A stretch of 64,000 bases of DNA from Theocolax elegans (GCA_026168455.1 CM047428.1:2050887-2114886), one strand, 5' to 3'. Numbered from the stretch's first letter, positions 1 to 24,250 are shown. The notes: generated by a model not told the origin, from the sequence alone. Made by a program: numbers and translations.

Positions 1-69
1 CCTTTGAACTGAAGTCCAAATTGACTATACGAAATAGGTTATTTCAACAGAAAAACTAATATAAATACG

Positions 70-1449
70 CACACACACACACACACACACACACGCGCGC
101 GCGCGTGCACGTTTGCATATGCAAATAGATAAAAAATTAACGTTTATGACTATCATCTTCAAATAAAACGAGGAACAAGTATAGTATTTTTTTAAAGGCA
201 TTCGTAGCACCTTTAATAATCGTTATGGATAAATACGAAATAAATACTTGTTCCTAAATGTTCAAATGAAACATTAAATTCAATACATACTTTTATTAAT
301 TTATTTTTTAAAGAGAAAGAGAAAGATAAGTTAACTATTATTATACGCTTATATTCATACAAATTTGGATAGGCACGGTTAGTTATCAAAATAATACTTG
401 ATTTATTTTATTATATCTTGAGCAATTTGTAAAACGATTATTTTAAAATTTCTATAATCGTATCCCACTCGCACGCGCGTACACAGTTTACTTTTTTTGA
501 ACAATAAATTGCTACGTGTATATAGAGTGGTCTTCTAGAAGTATCGAATGTCAACCTTGTGATTCAGTGTCGATTTTGACCTTTTTTGATGGGGACATTA
601 GAAATGTCCTATATATATATTTGTCCCTCTTAATTTAGGAAGCAGCATGTTTAAATGCGTTTTCTTAATATTATACAAACATGAGAGTCAAATCGAGGTC
701 AAAGTGCAAGCAAGGGTAAATATGCATCTTTGTAAAAAGAAATGTTCAAATATGTATAATAAAGTTTTAATGAATCGTATTCGTTGTTCAGCTTAAGATT
801 TGACTTGATTTATTAAGTTTGAAAATCTTAAATCAGAGGACAAAACTTTAAGTTCAATCAGTGAATTTCCAAAAATCATATTTAAAAGGGACAAGCAGAG
901 GTCATGATGCGACTAAGGATAATTTCTAGGTCAACTTGAAGCATGGGCATGTATGTAAAAAGACAATTTTGCATTTATTTGTTTTTCTTTTTATTAAATC
1001 TATACACTCAGTGTCAAATAAAGGTCAAAGAATGAGTATAAAGAATCATTTCTAGCACGCAAAGGTGCGAGAGAAGCCAACCAGAAGAGGCTTTTTTGAA
1101 AGATTTAGAAAATTAAACGGAATCAGAAAAAGATCTCAGAAAAGAGTTAAGAAAAAAATTATATTCAGATTTCTTAGCCAAAATTTGTCGAAATTATGCA
1201 TTCGTTATAGATTGGACGAATTGGCTGAATGTCTAGCATTGTGGAAGCTGTACTTTATCCTGCTGGTTGTTGTCCATCCCAATATCTGACTAATATTAAT
1301 ACAGTGTACAGAATAAATATTATTGACAACTAAAGAAAAAGAGCTAGAAGGGCTATATTAGAATATTCAATGTTTACTTATTGTTTCATAGAGAAAGCTT
1401 TTTTATATCGCTTGTTTTATTTCCAACTGATGTTGCGATGTTTATTTTT
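70..1449 (+). repeat. Dispersed direct repeat, copy A (second copy 2761-4149)
   Basis: Copy A begins in a CA/CG tract followed by a TGCACGTTTGCATATGCAAA segment and ends at GATGTTGCGATGTTTATTT. The same order of sequence recurs from 2761 to 4149, an offset of roughly 2.7 kb, differing by a few substitutions and one-base indels. The last 480 bases recur again from about 6297. No terminal inverted repeat, transposase or reverse-transcriptase frame was seen, so the class is unknown. Confidence 0.75.
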
Positions 1450-2021
1450 TAAGCTTATAGAAATTATAATTCTTTACCAAATGTTACAGAAATTTTTTTT
1501 GACAACCTACACCATCTACCCTATTAAACTAAAAGTGTTAGAATAGTGTGCCTTCATGATACAGAAAAATAAAAATCGCAACTCTTGAGGAAGTCAGTTT
1601 TTGTAAATTTAGGAAATTTTAGAATTTTGATATTATACAAAGATAAGTTTTGTTTATAGCTATTGTGACTTAAATTGCTTTTTTCGATTTGCAATAAGGA
1701 TTCTTATTCTTTTTTGTGCTTAGCTGTGCCTCTTTTTCTTTACTAGCAATTCTACCTTAAACTTTTCAAATCTCGGGCCCCTAGTCTTCCAAATTTTCAT
1801 TTTCGCATGGCACACTCGACATTCACAAAAAAAGCATATATAAACTATATCTCTTTACTTTTTAGTAGATTATTGAGTCATCTACGTAAAACCTCAATTG
1901 AATTTTTTGTTAATTTAGATATATAAGCTGTATAAAAGTATAAAATTTTATACCTTTGAACTGAAGTCCAAATTGACTATACGAAATAGGTTATTTCAAC
2001 AGAAAAAACTAATATAAATAC

Positions 2022-2038
2022 GCACACACACACACACA

Positions 2039-2114
<76 letters not shown>
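2022..2114. repeat. Long CA/CG dinucleotide microsatellite
   Basis: An almost uninterrupted CA run with a short CG interruption. Similar shorter CA/CG runs occur at 70-106 and 2761-2797. Frames reading through these runs as poly-Thr/His or poly-Cys/Val are artefacts. Confidence 0.95.
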
Positions 2115-2117
<3 letters not shown>

Positions 2118-2760
2118 CCGCGCGCGCGCACACATACACACACATATCATTCAGTCAAGTAGTTTGTTTACCATTAAAGAGAAGTATGCGAAAAGAAAAT
2201 TATTTATCATGTAATGAATGTTTCAAATAATTTGCCATGTACTCATTACCAATTGAAACCTTCAAGTTGGAAGATTTATGGAGCAAAAAATGAAATTCCT
2301 GTTACAAGTACTCAAACAAAAAAAACCATTGTTACTAGGAAAAGAAAATTACAGTACTGTAACGGCACTTGAAAACATCCTTTTATATGAAAAATTGTTG
2401 TTAGATATTTTAATTTTTGTTAAATAAGAGACTTAATTATGTTGTTATATTCATAAATTATAGAATAAAAAATGTTCTGTTTATTTACGAAGTGATTTTT
2501 TATAATTTACCCTATGATACCCCTCATTAATATTTTAATCGTTAATTTCTTAGATAAGTCTTGAAAAGAAATAGGGGCCCTCATATTTTCCTACTATTTA
2601 ACCTCTAAAGAAGTAGAAATCTCCATTACAATCAATGTGCCTCCCAAAAAAAAAAAAAAAAATTTTTCAAATGAAAATCAAAGGTTCCGTGGATTTGCTC
2701 ATATACGTATAACGACAGATTGAAGGAAGGCACCTAATGTTTCTTTTTTCCGCATCTGCC

Positions 2761-2765
2761 ACACA

Positions 2766-2796
<31 letters not shown>

Positions 2797-4149
2797 GTGC
2801 ACGTTTGCATATGCAAATATAGATAAAAAATTAACGTTTACATGACTATCATCTTCAAATAAAACGAGGAACAAGTATAGTATTTTTTTAAAGGCATTCG
2901 TAGCACCTTTAATAATCGTTATGGATAAATACGAAATAAATACTTGTTCCTAAATGTTCAAATGAAACATTAAATTCAATACATACTTTTATTAATTTAT
3001 TTTTTTAAAGAGAAAGAGAAAGATAAGTTAACTATTATTATACGCTTATATTCATACAAATTTGGATAGGCACGGTTAGTTATCAAAATAATACTTGATT
3101 TATTTTATTATATCTTGAGCAATTTGTAAAACGATTATTTTAAAATTTCTATAATCGTATCCCACTCGCACGCGCGTACACAGTTTACTTTTTTTGAACA
3201 ATAAATTGCTACGTGTATATAGAGTGGTCTTCTAGAAGTATCGAATGTCAACCTTGTGATTCAGTGTCGATTTTTGACCTTTTTTGATGGGGACATTAGA
3301 AATGTCCTATATATATATATTTGTCCCTCTTAATTTAGGAAGCAGCATGTTTAAATGCGTTTTCTTAATATTATACAAACATGAGAGTCAAATCGAGGTC
3401 AAAGTGCAAGCAAGGGTAAATATGCATCTTTGTAAAAAGAAATGTTCAAATATGTATAATAAAGTTTTAATGAATCGTATTCGTTGTTCAGCTTAACATT
3501 TGACTTGATTTATTAAGTTTGAAATCTTAAATCAGAGGACAAAACTTTAAGTTCAATCATGAATTTCCAAAAATCATATTTAAAAGGGACAAGCAGAGGT
3601 CATGATGCGACTAAGGATAATTTCAAGGTCAACTTGAAGCATGGGCATGTATGTAAAAAGACAATTTTGCATTTATTTGTGTTTTTCTTTTTATTAAATT
3701 TATATACTCAGTGTCAAATAAAGATCAAAGAATGAGTATAAAGAATCATTTCTAGCACGCAAAGGTGCGAGAGAAGCCAACCAGAAGAGGCTTTTTTGAA
3801 AGATTTAGAAAATTAAACGGAATCAGAAAAAGATCTCAGAAAAGAGTTAAGAAAAAAATTATATTCAGATTTCTTAGCCAAAATTTGTCGAAATTATGCA
3901 TTCGTTATAGATTGGACGAATTGTGCTGAATGTCTAGCATTGTGGAAGCTGTACTTTATCCTGCTGGTTGTTGTCCATCCCAATATCTGACTAATATTAA
4001 TACAGTGTACAGAATAAATATTATTGACAACTAAAGAAAAAGAGCTAGAAGGGCTATATTAGAATATTCAATGTTTACTTATTGTTTCATAGAGAAAGCT
4101 TTTTTATATCGCTTTGTTTTATTTCCAACTGATGTTGCGATGTTTATTT
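2761..4149 (+). repeat. Dispersed direct repeat, copy B
   Basis: Near-identical to 70-1449. The frame 3284-3496 is intact here, while the equivalent at about 590-796 differs only by small changes. I read this as repeat sequence and not as a gene. The copy runs directly into the 2.63 kb tandem unit, which starts inside it at about 3665. Confidence 0.75.
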
Positions 4150-4256
4150 ATGAAGAAAACACTTGTTGAAAATACAGTCGCCAATAGTAAGTTTTTATTT
4201 AATCGGATGAAACTCTTGAGGGTCAAATAGAAGTCGAAGTACGATATAGTTGCGTC

Positions 4257-4272
4257 AGGCGCTACCGCGCCT
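4257..4272. repeat. GC-rich perfect hairpin, copy 1 (6-bp stem, 4-nt loop)
   Basis: AGGCGC-TACC-GCGCCT inside the context GCGTC...TTTTGATT. It is strikingly GC-rich in an AT-rich surrounding. A second identical copy lies at 6889-6904 through the tandem duplication. A third, diverged copy with the same stem and a different loop (TGTC) lies at 9436-9451. The conserved stem with variable loop suggests the structure belongs to a repeat family. Confidence 0.7.
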
Positions 4273-6888
4273 TTTGATTTTAAAGTAATTTAACAAAATA
4301 CCTCAGTCAAAGGTAAAGGTCACCCTTTCGAATACGTTGATCGTAACTTCACAACGATTCTTAGAATCATTTTTTTTATTTTTACAAAAATGCATATTTT
4401 TACAAACCATAGGATTTGTCCGATACTTTCTTTTGAAGACCTGTCGTACAGAAATATATATTATTGATACTTTGAAATTGTCGATGAAAAAACTGTTTTT
4501 TGTGTTTATAGTATACAGTGACTTTATCATTTCTTTTCTTTTTATTTTCTCAACTGTTCGATCACATATCTTACAAGACTATCTCGCAATGTTTTACACT
4601 TCATTTATATATATATATTATATAAGTAAAATATCTTTAAAAAAGCACATCTTTTTATTACCCACCTACTCTTTTCTTTTCTTTTTACTCATTTATTTTT
4701 TTACAATAATGTACAGATGAAATAAGTTAAATCATACAATTAACTATAAAATAATATTATTATACTTGCGATATACATATATATATATAGAATTCGATAA
4801 GGACGAAGGAGGCATGCTTTCGATTTAATAATTTTATTAATTAACGTAATTCGTGTGTACGTGTCACCATTATTCATCCGTGACGATGTTAAAGCAAAAT
4901 ATTTTTATATATTTACACCCACACTGTCGGTTAGGAAAGTATTCGTAATCGAACGTTACTTGTCACAATAGTGTTGACAAAGTCTGAAATTGAAATATCG
5001 ATTGCGTTTTCTGTTCGATTTTTATAACCTCGGCAAGAGAGAAAATAAAGAAGTTAGGAGAATAAATAAATAGTTTATACAGAAAATAAGAAAATTTACG
5101 AGTGGAGATTAACAATTGTAAAGAGAGGAGGAAATTTCTAGAGATATGCAATAACTGGTGATACATATTGTTAAAAACTTGTGTAGAGTGTAGTGGAGAG
5201 GACCAACAAAATATTGAGATGTAAGTGGCGAAATTCAAATAACGAACAATAATCATTGAATTTGAGATCAACGGAAAGCAATAAACATTAGATTGCGAGA
5301 TTTTTAAATTGGTGTAAGGAATGTAAGAAATGTGACAATAGATCATTTGGCAAACCAGATAAAAATCAACGAAATTAATTAATTACGAATTATAATACTT
5401 CGGGAAATGTTACAAGTTTTAATATATTTCTTTGTAGATTTACCTCAATGTTTAGAGGGCAGAAATTTCAGGAAGCATATCTCCTTTAAAAAATTGGTAG
5501 GAAGGTATCAAACATCATGAATTAATCATGCGCAGAATGTAAGTATATGTTTTACGGTCCTCTAAATAATAACGGGAATTTGAAAAATTTTAGAAGCTTA
5601 GCTTCTTTAGTGAAAAGTGTATTTTGTGCCAATTGTCATTCACAAATAACCCAATTAGGGTCTAGTATAGAAAGATTTTTCCCTCGCACGATTACTGGAC
5701 GAAATATCTTCTCTACTTTCGAAGTGAAGTAAAGTGAAACGAAGGCTCGTCTCTGGTTTTATACAGTAAAACTAGAAAAACGACCCTTCTCGTCGCAGTT
5801 GCTAGGAGTGGGTGAATGCGTTCGTTTAGTCACTTGTTTTATGCGCAGTATGATAAAAAGCATTATTTGGATTTTTTCAAAGAAATATACAAAACTGGAG
5901 AAAAGATATACCTCTGGACGAGTAGACAATACCTATCCTAAGTTTCCTCTTGGCGAAGGAAAATTAAAATCATCATATGCAATCGATAATCGCAATTTCA
6001 CTCTTTGTAATAATGAATATTATTCGGTACAATAAGCATCATCTCGTTTACATTTTAATTCAGTCTCTTGTGATAAGGCGGTTATTTATATCTTTTTGTT
6101 CAGAACCATTACACAACCATTTTATCCATTGATTAAGATGTACAAATTCATTATTGTCTAACAAATAGTTTCTTTTTAACAGTTTCACTTTCACAAAAGA
6201 TCTGAACTAATAATACTTTGATTGTTACTTGCACGACGATGGAATTACAAGGCAAAAGCGATCAGTTGCAAAAAAGTTATTTCCCGCGCTTGAAATTTTG
6301 CATTTATTTGTGTTTTTCTTTTTATTAAATTTATATACTCAGTGTCAAATAAAGATCAAAGAATGAGTATAAAGAATCATTTCTAGCACGCAAAGGTGCG
6401 AGAGAAGCCAACCAGAAGAGGCTTTTTTGAAAGATTTAGAAAATTAAACGGAATCAGAAAAAGATCTCAGAAAAGAGTTAAGAAAAAAATTATATTCAGA
6501 TTTCTTAGCCAAAATTTGTCGAAATTATGCATTCGTTATAGATTGGACGAATTTGTGCTGAATGTCTAGCATTGTGGAAGCTGTACTTTATCCTGCTGGT
6601 TGTTGTCCATCCCAATATCTGACTAATATTAATACAGTGTACAGAATAAATATTATTGACAACTAAAGAAAAAGAGCTAGAAGGGCTATATTAGAATATT
6701 CAATGTTTACTTATTGTTTCATAGAGAAAGCTTTTTTATATCGCTTTGTTTTATTTCCAACTGATGTTGCGATGTTTATTTATGAAGAAAACACTTGTTG
6801 AAAATACAGTCGCCAATAGTAAGTTTTTATTTAATCGGATGAAACTCTTGAGGGTCAAATAGAAGTCGAAGTACGATATAGTTGCGTC

Positions 6889-6904
6889 AGGCGCTACCGC
6901 GCCT
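6889..6904. repeat. GC-rich perfect hairpin, copy 2
   Basis: Same as the hairpin at 4257-4272, carried in the second unit of the 2.63 kb tandem duplication. Confidence 0.7.
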
Positions 6905-9435
6905 TTTGATTTTAAAGTAATTTAACAAAATACCTCAGTCAAAGGTAAAGGTCACCCTTTCGAATACGTTGATCGTAACTTCACAACGATTCTTAGAATC
7001 ATTTTTTTTATTTTTACAAAAATGCATATTTTTACAAACCATAGGATTTGTCCGATACTTTCTTTTGAAGACCTGTCGTACAGAAATATATATTATTGAT
7101 ACTTTGAAATTGTCGATGAAAAAACTGTTTTTTGTGTTTATAGTATACAGTGACTTTATCATTTCTTTTCTTTTTATTTTCTCAACTGTTCGATCACATA
7201 TCTTACAAGACTATCTCGCAATGTTTTACACTTCATTTATATATATATATTATATAAGTAAAATATCTTTAAAAAAGCACATCTTTTTATTACCCACCTA
7301 CTCTTTTCTTTTCTTTTTACTCATTTATTTTTTTACAATAATGTACAGATGAAATAAGTTAAATCATACAATTAACTATAAAATAATATTATTATACTTG
7401 CGATATACATATATATATATAGAATTCGATAAGGACGAAGGAGGCATGCTTTCGATTTAATAATTTTATTAATTAACGTAATTCGTGTGTACGTGTCACC
7501 ATTATTCATCCGTGACGATGTTAAAGCAAAATATTTTTATATATTTACACCCACACTGTCGGTTAGGAAAGTATTCGTAATCGAACGTTACTTGTCACAA
7601 TAGTGTTGACAAAGTCTGAAATTGAAATATCGATTGCGTTTTCTGTTCGATTTTTATAACCTCGGCAAGAGAGAAAATAAAGAAGTTAGGAGAATAAATA
7701 AATAGTTTATACAGAAAATAAGAAAATTTACGAGTGGAGATTAACAATTGTAAAGAGAGGAGGAAATTTCTAGAGATATGCAATAACTGGTGATACATAT
7801 TGTTAAAAACTTGTGTAGAGTGTAGTGGAGAGGACCAACAAAATATTGAGATGTAAGTGGCGAAATTCAAATAACGAACAATAATCATTGAATTTGAGAT
7901 CAACGGAAAGCAATAAACATTAGATTGCGAGATTTTTAAATTGGTGTAAGGAATGTAAGAAATGTGACAATAGATCATTTGGCAAACCAGATAAAAATCA
8001 ACGAAATTAATTAATTACGAATTATAATACTTCGGGAAATGTTACAAGTTTTAATATATTTCTTTGTAGATTTACCTCAATGTTTAGAGGGCAGAAATTT
8101 CAGGAAGCATATCTCCTTTAAAAAATTGGTAGGAAAGGTATCAAACATCATGAATTAATCATGCGCAGAATGTAAGTATATGTTTTACGGTCCTCTAAAT
8201 AATAACGGGAATTTGAAAAATTTTAGAAGCTTAGCTTCTTTAGTGAAAAGTGTATTTTGTGCCAATTGTCATTCACAAATAACCCAATTAGGGTCTAGTA
8301 TAGAAAGTTTTTCCCTCGCACGATTACTGGACGAAATATCTTCTCTACTTTCGAAGTGAAGTAAAGTGAAACGAAGGCTCGTCTCTGGTTTTATACAGTA
8401 AAACTAGAAAAACGACCCTTCTCGTCGCAGTTGCTAGGAGTGGGTGAATGCGTTCGTTTAGTCACTTGTTTTATGCGCAGTATGATAAAAAGCATTATTT
8501 GGATTTTTTCAAAGAAATATACAAAACTGGAGAAAAGATATACCTCTGGACGAGTAGACAATACCTATCCTAAGTTTCCTCTTGGTCGAAGGAAAATTAA
8601 AATCATCATATGCAATCGATAATCGCAATTTCACTCTTTGTAATAATGAATATTATTCGGTACAATAAGCATCATCTCGTTTACATTTTAATTCAGTCTC
8701 TTGTGATAAGGCGGTTATTTTATATCTTTTTGTTCAGAACCATTACACAACCATTTTATCCATTGATTAAGATGTACAAATTCATTATTGTCTAACAAAT
8801 AGTTTCTTTTTAACAGTTTCACTTTCACAAAAGATCTGAACTAATAATACTTTGATTGTTACTTGCACGACGATGGAATTACAAGGCAAAAGCGATCAGT
8901 TGCAAAAAAGTTATTTCCCGCGCTTGAAATTTTGAATTTATTTTAAAAAAGTAACTTTCATTCGTTCGTGAGATTAATAGCTTTTATAGTTTTATAGGTT
9001 ACAATATTTGAATTGAATCAATCTAATGGTTGTTACTGACAATTAAAAAATTTCTAAACATTTCAAGAGAGGGAAATGCGAATTTTCAATGACCTTGACA
9101 TCACCTTAATACACACTCGAGTTGGCTAATATGTATCGTGACAATAGCTGCAAAAATAGGGTATACACATAACAACAACGGTTGACTTTTTTTTCATTCT
9201 CATTCTTACTCCGATTTTGGAAGATTCTGACTTATTTATGTTTTTGGTATTTAGCTGCCCTAGGCTTAATTAAAAAAAGAAGAAAAAAAAACGAACAAAC
9301 AAACAAACAAATAAACAACAACCTATTTTCACTGCCGTGTAGATAAAACACATCGGAGGATTAAATGCTTTTTTATGGAACGTCTTGTTAGCGTCTCAAT
9401 ACTTCCGGTATTATATATTTATTTATACTTGCGTC

Positions 9436-9451
9436 AGGCGCTGTCGCGCCT
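9436..9451. repeat. GC-rich perfect hairpin, diverged copy 3
   Basis: AGGCGC-TGTC-GCGCCT with the same flanks (GCGTC before, TTTTGATT after) as the two copies inside the tandem repeat. The flanking sequence has diverged, so this is an older member of the same family. Confidence 0.65.
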
Positions 9452-10032
9452 TTTGATTTATCAATTTATTTCCAATGCCACTTGATCGATCGTGTAAGTT
9501 GACAAGTTAATTTATAATTTTGCAATTAAATTTCTACCACAATGCGCGTTTTTTTACAATCAGTTTATGGAATTTTTTCTTCCTAGTGCGAATTAAGGTT
9601 AAGGTCAAACCATTTTTTGGCTGTTGATTGCGGACTTTTTGATCAAAGAACGTTTCAATAAATGTTTTGATTTGTACTAAGGATACTAATATCAATGAAA
9701 AACACTGAACGATTACCGATTTGATTAGCGCGGTAGAATGACTGGTTTTCAAACCAAGGTTCATTAATTTAATTACAAACTCGGTCATAACTAATGGCAT
9801 TTGAATGCATCTCGTACTGTTTAATAAATATCGAGGAAACTTACCGTTTAAAAGGATAATTTAAAACAATCGAGAATATTTGTTAACATCTGAAACGATA
9901 AGAGTCAGTGAAGTATTTCGAAGCGGTTGTAAATTTGTCAAAATTACAGTTACTTTTAGATTCTAGCAATTAGAAGACATATCATCAATTGAATTTGGTC
10001 CATCAGACGACCCTTAAGGAATTTCGATCCGA

Positions 10033-22105
<12,073 letters not shown>

Positions 22106-22700
22106 GCTTCTGGCTGATGCTCGTTAACGACGAAGATAACCGACAAGAGAGAGGTGAGATAGGAGATCCAGTGCGGCGGCGCCGCCGCAGCAACCGCACC
22201 TCCTTCTCCTCTTCTTCCTTCTTCTCGTCGTCGTCGTCGTCGTCGTCGTGATCACGAATCAACCGTGGTATTGCCGTTGGTTGTCTTGACATAAGGCTCG
22301 CTGGTTATTATAGTGACTTTTTTTATCTATACCTTTTTTTTCGATCCGTTATACACTTGTATTTCTTTTTTACACTCTATATTTCTCATCAACTCGTCAA
22401 ATCGTCACGTACGTTTGTTGTGCAAGGTTTTCCTTTTTGCACTAAGTGTAAGAGTAACTACTGGAGTGGGGGCAGCTCTTTGCCTCTTTCTCTCTGCGCT
22501 CTGCGCGGTGCACGGCGCAAATTCTTCTCTCTCGCAGCTTGGCACCGCGCATGCGTGTTAATTCCTTTTTCTTTTCTTTCCCTCTTTTTTTCTCTTTTCT
22601 TTGCCTCACTCGGCCGGAAATGCACGCACACGCAGGTGCAAGAATATAATACGTATCACGTTCTATATTCCCTCTAAGCGCATTTACGGCATATATTTTG
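22106..22700. promoter_or_regulatory. Nak 5' UTR and GC-rich promoter region
   Basis: Immediately upstream of the Nak start codon the base composition rises sharply: a GGCGGCGCCGCCGC segment near 22172-22187 and repeated TCG triplets near 22225-22250. This fits the 5' UTR and a CpG-rich insect housekeeping promoter. I could not place a transcription start. Frames here (for example 22313-22561) have no recognisable homology. Confidence 0.5.
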
Positions 22701-22905
22701 AATGACGCGAGTTGCGCTTGCGACAAATTAAGATCGCGCGTAGTATTATATAATGTTATAGTACTATCCTTTTTTTTTTTTAAATATGGTTTCAACTTTT
22801 TTATCGACAGACGGTACAAGTTCGAGGACCGCGAATATTTGAATTGTGTTTGTGCGACATTTTCTTTAATTCTAAATTTATGTTAGCGTCAGTGACAGTT
22901 TTATT

Positions 22906-23291
22906 TTAAGGAGGTGGCATACCCGGTATATTACCGACTGAGCAAAAAAAGATAATTATTCCATTTATTTAAAAAAATGCGCAATTTTATGAATACAGAA
23001 ACACTGAATCATTCAATAATATAAGTCATTCTACAAAGTTTCAAGTCAATACAACAGACACCCTAAAAAATTTCTGCACCGAAAATGTACGATTGTCCGT
23101 GATTCTTAGGTGCAGAAATTTTTTAGGGTGTGTTTGTTATATTGACCTGGAACATTGTACAATTACTTATTATTGAATGACTTAGTATTTCTGTATTCGG
23201 GTTTTGCATAAAATTGCGTATTTTTTTAAATAAATCTAATAATTACCTTTTTTTGCTCGGTCGGTAATCTACCGGGTAAGTCCTCCCTTAA
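22906..23291. mobile_element. Palindromic MITE flanked by TTAA, copy 1
   Basis: The element is bounded by TTAA at 22906-22909 and 23288-23291. The ends are imperfect inverted repeats: AAGGAGG...TACCCGGTA...TTACCGACTGAGC on the left and the complement of GCTCGGTCGGTAAT...TACCGGGTA...CCTCCCTT on the right. The inside folds back as well, with a strong inner stem around ACCCTAAAAAATTTCTGCACC near 23061-23133. No coding frame. TTAA target duplication is typical of piggyBac-type transposition (family knowledge), so this is probably a non-autonomous derivative. Confidence 0.75.
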
Positions 23292-23431
23292 TAGAGTATA
23301 CAGTCAAACTGAATAAATAATCCTATTTTACCGCGTTTAGAAGTTATCGACTGAGAAGCGTAGTAGAATATATTGTAAAAATAATTAGTTATTTGTATTA
23401 AAATTGAAGGAAAATCCCATTAGAACATTAC

Positions 23432-23640
23432 CGTAAAGTTCCCAATTGTTGATCATGAACCAATTTCTGATCAGTATAAATTATCTTTAAAAAATAAGGA
23501 TTTACGTAATTTTAAAAATACAATTTAAAGGTATTTAAACAATCAATAATTGGTTAGCAGTCTTAACTATGAATTTATATACATTCAAAAATTTACTCAT
23601 CCGAAATTGGTAATTCCCACTTTTTTCTTAGATTGTTGCT
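23432..23640 (-). repeat. Small inverted-repeat element with an unoccupied TTAA site
   Basis: Read on the minus strand, this matches the two sides of the MITE at 61615-62017. 23640-23567 matches 61555-61614 (shared landmarks GTGGGAA, ACCAATTTC, GAGTAAAT) and 23562-23432 matches 62018-62157 (shared landmarks ACTGCTAA, CAATTATTGATTGTTTA, TTTAAATTGTA). The join carries one TTAA at 23563-23566 and no MITE. Its own ends carry inverted ACCAATTTC / GAAATTGGT, so it looks like a separate, smaller element of about 200 bp. Confidence 0.7.
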
Positions 23641-23879
23641 TACCTATACTCTAAGGGTCCTCGAGCATATCGCTATATAGATATACAATAACAATGAGGA
23701 AACCATTTCTGTCTCTTTGCTACATAAGTACTTTTGTAAAAACAGCTGCTCCTATAGGTGTGGAGATCGGAAAAGCATGAGAAGGATCGATATGAAGATG
23801 GTTGTGAATGAGTGTAAAATAATGGAGATAATGATTGTATAATACAGATAGGGATGATGGATAATGTAAGGTGACGGAA

Positions 23880-24250
23880 TTAAAAAAAATTAAAAATTTG
23901 ATTTTTTCCGTAGCTAAATGGGTATATGCTTAAAAAAGCGCTTGTATGAAAATCCAACCGATGGAGGATCAATATTTCAAAAAAATTAAAATTTGGGATT
24001 TTTCCATAGTTAAATGGGTGCGATAGGCTTAATAATGCCTTGCTATTTCATAGCTAAATGTGTGTAGATAGCCTTAAAAATGCCCCTTTGTGCGTGAAAC
24101 CACCCGTTGGAGGATTAAAATTTCTAAAAAATTAAAGTTGACTTATTTATATAGCTAAATGGGTGTGTATAGGCTTAAACATGCCTTTGCATGTAAAACC
24201 AACAGACTAACGATCAAAATTTCAAAAAAGTTAAAATTTGGACTTTTTAA
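23880..24250 (+). repeat. Degenerate tandem repeats of about 100-130 bp
   Basis: Four diverged units share the order TAGCTAAATGGGTG...ATAGGCTTAAAAATGCC...TGTAAAACCAACCG...GGATCAAAATTTCAAAAAA. Units start near 23912, 24012, 24052 (short) and 24151. No gene. Frame 24159-24341 is repeat-derived. Confidence 0.65.

Larger units (their letters stand above)
3665..8932 (+). repeat. 2.63 kb tandem duplication (units about 3665-6296 and 6297-8932)
   Basis: Two head-to-tail units with a constant offset of 2632 bases: for example, frames at 4303-4530, 4337-4720 and 4963-5346 recur unchanged at 6935-7162, 6969-7352 and 7595-7978. The units differ only by rare one-base indels. The junction lies in a short shared TTTTG sequence near 6293-6299. 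High identity means either a recent duplication or a false assembly duplication. Each unit carries one copy of a GC-rich hairpin (see the entries at 4257 and 6889). Confidence 0.9.
1..10032. repeat. Gene-free repeat patchwork upstream of the Nak 3' end
   Basis: No convincing exon was found here. The stretch is built from direct repeats. About 70-1449 reappears at 2761-4149 with scattered single-base indels. The first 69 bases reappear at about 1953-2025. The tail of that unit is present a third time at about 6297-6781, as part of a 2.63 kb tandem duplication. Open frames in the stretch (for example 4337-4720 and 4963-5346) are duplicated with the repeat, are low-complexity, and have no domain I recognise. 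8940-10032 is unique AT-rich sequence that probably includes the Nak 3' UTR. Confidence 0.8.

Noticed and set aside
2022..2150. CRISPR-like spacing of repeats
   Set aside because: The repeats are simple CA/CG dinucleotides without unique spacers, in a eukaryotic sequence.
4337..4720. 127-codon open frame, repeated at 6969-7352
   Set aside because: It is rich in Phe/Ile/Ser, has no recognisable domain, overlaps another frame on the opposite strand and exists only because the tandem unit is duplicated.
4963..5346. 127-codon minus-strand frame, repeated at 7595-7978
   Set aside because: Low-complexity composition and no splice or promoter context; the copies are identical because the repeat is.
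9534..9800. 88-codon minus-strand frame near the Nak 3' end
   Set aside because: No recognisable homology, no splice link to Nak after its stop codon, and low-complexity composition.
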